Assembly (NCBI GenBank): GCA_018398585.1
Contig: JAGTTD010000006.1
Span: 1,438,501-1,502,500, forward strand
From: Simmondsia chinensis
Taxonomy: Eukaryota; Streptophyta; Magnoliopsida; Caryophyllales; Simmondsiaceae
Direction: 5' to 3'
DNA: 64,000 nt
The notes under the pieces are model-generated. The model searched no databases and was not told where the DNA came from. It worked only from the letters and a program-made list of their open reading frames with translations. Position numbers and translations under genes: made by a program. Positions 59,741-64,000 of the stretch are shown here, piece after piece. The number at the start of each line of letters is the position of its first letter. Position 1 is the first letter of the stretch.

Positions 59741-59820
59741 TCCACGCGCGTGCGTTACTTTTACCGCGTGAATAACCGCCTGCACCCCTCCCTCTCTTTC
59801 CCCTCGCGTGCCTATAAAAG
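59741..59820 (+). promoter_or_regulatory. Core promoter of the BT-family gene: TATA box and CGCG boxes
   Basis: TATAAAAG is at 59813-59820. Just upstream is a GC-rich strip with several CGCG cores (ACGCGCGTG at about 59744, CCGCGTG at about 59764, CTCGCGTG at about 59803) in otherwise AT-rich DNA. The (A/C/G)CGCG(G/T/C) box is the known site of CAMTA/signal-responsive calmodulin-binding factors. Linking them to this gene is inference. The TATA position places the transcription start near 59840-59848. Confidence 0.55.
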
Positions 59821-59901
59821 GGGAGAAAGTCATTCCACACCATGTACACGAACGAACTGCATTTTACTCTCCCGAAGTTCTACACCGACGTATTCATATT
59901 C

Positions 59902-61291
59902 ATGTCGCCGCCGAACAAATTTTCCGGCGAAATTCAGGGATTCTCGCTGATGAAGGAAGTTTTTCCTGCAAAACTCTCCGGCGAGCTTCCTCCTTCCGAC
60001 GTCTATATCATGACCTCCGGCGGTCTTCGCATACCTGCGAATTCACACATTCTGGTACTCCACCTGAAAAATATCTTCTCTTTCTCTCTCTCACTATCTT
60101 ACTGTCTCTTACATATAAAAACACGCAAGAAAATTGAAATTTGGATATTATAAAGGTGATAATTGATGGAAAATGAGGTCGATTAGCCGGTGAGCTCTGT
60201 TTTGCTATGAATCCACTGTTCAAACATCCAATCGGCTCATCGTACGCATAATCTAAAGAAATTCATCGATTGATTATCACGACGAGTAGTTAATGATAAT
60301 ACAATTCAAAATACAGAGGTTAAGTGAGAAGTATTTTATATATTAATAAATAGGCTAATTTTATAAATATAGCCTTTCCCCTACCTTCCTTTACACTAGT
60401 CTATACTTACAGAGCTCCCTATACTCTACCGTTTATACAGATTATATACGAATATGCTACTTTCTTTGAGAGTGTTAACTGATCAATTCGTTGATTTTTG
60501 TGTGGATCGATATGGTTCGTATTAAGTAAAAATGCACAATCTAAAGAAAATTGACAGATTCAGTGTCACAGTGAATAATTCATGGAATACGATCTGATCA
60601 TCGGTTTGCCATGAATCTACAGTTAAAACATTCAATCGGCATATTCTAACCCTAATCGAAACAAATTCATCGATTCAATATGAACATGAACAGTTAGCAA
60701 AATGCACAATCTGAATCGATTTCGTTTCTTCTTGTCTGTGTACTTCCGATTGCATTTGGTTAATCGATTGTTCTTGCTTTTGGAATCGGAAGGCGATGGC
60801 GTCACCAGTGCTAGAGAGATTAATGGAAAGGCCGAAGAAGCATAAGAGATCGGAAGGGGAAGGAGAAGGAGGAGGAGAGAGAGTGATTCCAATTCTCGGA
60901 GTGCCTTGCGAGGCGGTTATCGCCTTCGTCCGCTTCCTGTACACCTCCAGGTTAGTTCAGTCCCTTCTATTAAGGAAATAATTGTCCCAAAAGCTTAAGC
61001 AAAGAACCAATTGTCCTAAAGGCTTAAATTGATAGATAAAGGTCTTATAATGGTTTAATAGTCTAACATGCTTTCTCACACGAATATAATTTTATCACCT
61101 AGTATACTAATACTTCAATATATATATATAATAAGATATTATAAGAATTATAAATTTGATTACTTAGATAATAGGTACCGTAAAGTTTGAACATGTTATT
61201 ATTTAAGTATCCTTTGCTGGACTTAAGTGGATTTTCATTAGAAAATATTGGCGTGAAATATAGTTACAATAATCCATTAGATTTTGGTAAA

Positions 61292-61322
<31 letters not shown>

Positions 61323-63725
61323 ACTTCTATAAGAATTCAATGAATTTTTATCATATTCTACATAAATTTCACTGAGACAACCGACATGGCTCATAAATAT
61401 TATTGTGATCATGTGTTAGATTAACATTTCGTGATAACGTTCGCTAAATTTTGAAAAAAATTAATTGAATTCTTGCTGAGATACCTAAGTGATAAAATTA
61501 TTTAATATTTATGTCACAAGAACAACAACAGACCCAGTGCCTCAAGGGCTCCCGCATAAATAGGGTCTGAGAGGGGTGGATGTACGCAGCCTTACCCTTT
61601 TAAGGTGTAACCTTGCCGTGAGGTTGTTTCCGAGGATCCCCAACCTTATAGGGTTGGCAACATGAGGTTTTCCTAGGAGGTCACCCATCTTGATACTATT
61701 CTCGTCCAAGTAAGCTTAACTTCGAAGTTCTAATGGAATCTGATGCTTTAATGCCTAGTAAATAAACCCTTTTGAGCACATGATAGACAAATCCAATTAT
61801 AAATTGTCCAAAATCATTTTGACATGTCTATAGTGTGCATAGTCTTGGCTTGTAAAACGCGGACTAAACGGATCCGTTACCGTCCAAGGCACGAGGCAAC
61901 GCCGTTTGACTCGGTGCCTAATAAGACCATTTGTTCAATTTGTTGCTTGTTTCTTTCGATTTTCTTGTTTGGAGAGTTTTGAATGGAAAATTGTCGTCCT
62001 CAGTGACGAATTATACTTGTTTTTGTAAGATATGTTGACATTTATCTCTGTTAAATAGTTTAATCGCATCCCTAAAATTCAAGTATATTTTGATTAACAA
62101 ATCAAATGAGTTTGATTTTAAATAATTACGTGAAGAAATTGATTTGGGTTTTTGAGGATGATCTACGACTCCACATTACTACTATTATTAGTATGCCTTG
62201 TTTTAGTTTTAGTTAGGCGATGTTAACACTTTAACAAAATAGGTTATGCTTTTGGAGTTTCATGTATCACATCTTAGTTGTCATAACAACAACAACAAAA
62301 ACAACAGACCCAGTGCGTCAAGGGCTTCCGCATAAGCGGAGTATGGAAGGGGTGGATGTACGCAACCTTACCCCTTATGGTGTAACCCTACAGAGATTGT
62401 TTCCGAGAATCCCCAACCTTATGGGGTTGGCAATACGAGAACTTCCCAAGAGGTCACCTATCCTGGTACTACTCTCGCCCAAGCACGCTTAACTTCGGAG
62501 TTCTAATGGATCCGATTGCATTAGTTGTCATAACATTAGGTGTAAATAAACTCAATATTCGATGAACTACTTGTGTTCGAAATTGATTAAGAGCTTGATA
62601 AAGTGTCATAAGAGCTTGTTAACAATAGGTTTCAGGTTAAAAATGGTTCAATAGTAACTTGAATAGCTCAACTCGGAAGCAAGCTCGACTAGATAACAAG
62701 CTCAGCTCTGTTATGAGCTCAATTTGGTAACGAGCTCAAATTGGCTTAATGGCTAACAAGTCGAGCCCAATAGCAAACACACTAAAATCTTATAAAATTG
62801 AGCTTAAACAAAGGTTCAAAAGGTCGATAAGAGCTCAACTCCAGCTCTAGCTCGATTTAGTTATTAAGTAACAAGATTTGTAAGAAATTGAGAAGAGAAG
62901 AAAGAAGGAGAAAACAATAACGCGAGATTCATCTATAACATGGCACACGCTCAAATAAAAGGTTAAACCATATGCATATGAAGGAGCGCAATCCACTATG
63001 AAATTTGAGAGGATGCAAAACAGGAGCGACAAGGGACTTTGTCCCTCTTACCAGCCCGAGCCCTTTATTGCCACCACAGACCTATGTTTCTCTACTAAGA
63101 CATAAATTCAAAACACAACATAATTCCAACATATCCATGTATGCTAAGCAGCCGGAAACCTTTTAATAAGTAATCCCTAAATTAACTTCTCAAAACAGGG
63201 TGCATAATTTCGAGTTTATATGTGTGAACTTTTACCAGCTCTAAGATCCTACTAATAAAGCTGGCATATATAAGATCCAACTATAGATAAAAAACCTACT
63301 AGGCTTATATTTTGATCTTTTCTTTCTCACAACGCCTACATAGGATTCTTATTACATCGCGTATGTGAAAATACACAAGAAATTGGCACCTCTTGAACTA
63401 ATTACTAGGCTTTTGGTGCAGGTGCACGGAAGAAGAGATGAAAAGGTACGGGATACACATGCTGGCGCTAGCCCATGTGTTCTCTGTGCCAACGCTGAAG
63501 CAGAGGTGCACAAAGGGGTTAAGTGAAGGGCTAACAATAGAGAACGTGGTGGACGTGGTCCAGTTGGCTAGGCTCTGTGACGCACCAGAGCTGTGGCTAA
63601 AGGGCATGAAGCTGGTGGCTAATAAGTTTAAGGCTGTTGAGAAGACTGAGGGCTGGAGGTTCTTGCAGAAGCATGATCCCTGGCTTGAGCTTGATATCTT
63701 GCAGTTCATCGATGAAGTCGAATCG
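59902..63725 (+). CDS. BTB/POZ and TAZ-type (BT family) protein, 5' part, gene runs off the window
   Basis: Exons seen: 59902-60054, 60793-60950 and 63422-63725, then a GTAAGA donor at 63726. Introns are GT-AG and the phases fit. Plant BT proteins are CUL3-adaptor-like nuclear/cytosolic regulators with an N-terminal BTB domain, a BACK-like region, a TAZ zinc finger and a C-terminal calmodulin-binding segment. Here SDVYIMTSGGLRIPANSHIL joined to ASPVLERLMERPKKHK is the BTB core. RVIPILGVPCEAVIAFVRFLYTSR ends it. CTEEEM, YGIHMLALAHVFSVPTLKQRC and the VVDVVQLARLCDAPELWLKG stretch are the linker region. The exon ends in FLQKHDPWLELDILQFIDE. The TAZ and calmodulin-binding parts are missing because the window ends. 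An in-frame ATG at 59842 would add 20 residues, but it sits only 29 bp after the start of the TATA box, so 59902 is the better start. Intron 2 (2471 bp) is full of transposons. Confidence 0.88.
60203..60677 (+). repeat. Direct repeat inside intron 1 of the BT-family gene
   Basis: A block of about 70 bp at 60203-60271 (TTTTGCTATGAATCCACTGT ... AAATTCATCGATT) recurs, diverged, at 60604-60677 (GTTTGCCATGAATCTACAGT ... ATTCATCGATT). The copies are in the same orientation, about 400 bp apart. It does not resemble the other repeat families in the window, so it is probably a local intronic duplication. Confidence 0.55.
60975..61080 (-). mobile_element. TRIM LTR remnant in intron 2 of the BT-family gene
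   Basis: AATTGTCCTAAAGGCTTAAA ... TAATGGTTTAATAGTCTAACA followed by TGCTTTCTCACACGAAT matches the reversed LTR and purine tract of 43660-43932. Confidence 0.55.
61150..61510. repeat. AT-rich long-TIR MITE copy in intron 2 of the BT-family gene
   Basis: TAGGTACCGTAAAGTTTGAA CATGTTATTATTTAAG at the left and TGCTGAGATACCTAAGTGAT AAAATT at the right. A (TA)n tract sits in the middle (61298-61321). Confidence 0.6.
61517..61768 (-). mobile_element. 5S-derived SINE in intron 2 of the BT-family gene
   Basis: Full minus-strand copy: GGGTTTATTTACTAGGCATT head, 5S-like core, GTAAGGCTGCGTACATCCAC and a (TTG) tail next to 61517. It is antisense to the host gene. No clear target duplication. Confidence 0.83.
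62289..62520 (-). mobile_element. 5S-derived SINE in intron 2 of the BT-family gene
   Basis: Perfect 15-bp target duplication TTAGTTGTCATAACA (62274-62288 and 62521-62535). The 5S head starts at TGCAATCGGATCC and keeps GTACCAGGATAGGTGACCTC. The tail is TTG-rich. It is among the best-preserved copies and antisense to the gene. Confidence 0.92.
62536..62860. repeat. Partial hAT-like element in intron 2 of the BT-family gene
   Basis: Starts TTAGGTGTAAATAAACTCAA and continues with AGCTCAACTCGGAAGCAAGC TCGACT-type repeats, as in 52511-52914. The right end is not resolved. Confidence 0.45.
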
Positions 63726-63742
63726 GTAAGATCCTTCGTACC

Positions 63743-63976
63743 TGTCTTAGTATAAAATCATTCGTGCAACGTAAGTTTTTGATTTGGTGTCAAAGTATGG
63801 TTGATCAAGAGGTCACGAGTTCGTATCCTTATAGCTTTTAAAATGCTAATATAATTTCACCATATAATATAAGGTGGGCATGTGCATTGTTCATGTTCCA
63901 AGTGTAATGGGGATTTGTGTGAGGGGCGTGTTAGAGTATAGAACAGTTTTTGGGATAATTGGTTCCTTGATAGAAC
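63743..63976 (+). mobile_element. TRIM copy in the intron after exon 3 of the BT-family gene
   Basis: Left LTR remnant (TTAGTATAAAATCATTCGTG), tRNA-like interior GGTTGATCAAGAGGTCACGA GTTCG, purine tract GTGAGGGGCG, then LTR TGTTAGAGTATAGAACAG ... GATAATTGGTTCCTTGATA. Confidence 0.7.
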
Positions 63977-64000
63977 CTTTTAGATCTGGTTGTTACACAT

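Noticed and set aside
3962..62520. Functional 5S rRNA genes
   Set aside because: The heads lack the 5S 3' terminus, are dispersed and diverged, are not tandem, and are fused to a SINE 3' domain with target duplications.
1..64000. CRISPR arrays, bacterial operons or organellar inserts
   Set aside because: No regularly spaced direct repeats, no operon-like coding density and no recognisable plastid or mitochondrial genes.

Overview
This is a nuclear DNA window from a flowering plant, almost certainly a eudicot. The reasons are very AT-rich intergenic DNA, short GT-AG introns, two recognisable plant gene families, plant SINEs ending in TTG repeats, and dense small transposons of plant type. No bacterial, organellar or CRISPR-like structure is present. 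I cannot name the species from the sequence alone.

Two cellular protein-coding genes are supported. The first is a complete five-exon pectate lyase-like gene on the + strand (32957-36541, 408 codons). It encodes a secreted enzyme with the family's WVDHC and RxPxxR motifs. The second is the 5' part of a BTB/POZ-and-TAZ-type (BT family) gene on the + strand, from about 59902. Three exons are in the window; the calmodulin-binding/TAZ part must lie beyond the right edge. They look like independent genes about 23 kb apart, with no sign of shared regulation.

The rest is a layered mobile-element landscape. (1) 0-20 kb holds Mutator-like, Tourist-like, hAT-like and foldback MITEs, a miniature LTR element (TRIM), and most of the SINEs. 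(2) 20-31 kb has a palindromic pair of ABRE/G-box motifs, a solo LTR, and a 2.67-kb LINE-type element that appears complete at both ends yet carries only ORF1. (3) 37-54 kb carries more SINEs, a complete 273-bp TRIM with a 5-bp target duplication, LINE tails and an unusual 30-bp-stem hairpin. (4) 55.9-58.9 kb is a complete but internally deleted Ty1/copia element with 559-bp LTRs and a perfect 5-bp target duplication. The introns of both genes also contain transposons.

The most striking theme is a set of 17 SINE copies sharing one 3' domain (CTGCGTACATCCACCC..., TTG tail) on different heads. Most heads are derived from 5S rRNA and keep its internal Pol III promoter; at least three copies have an unrelated pyrimidine-rich head. 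Target-site duplications confirm transposition for many of them. All coordinates, alignments and percentages here were worked out by eye.
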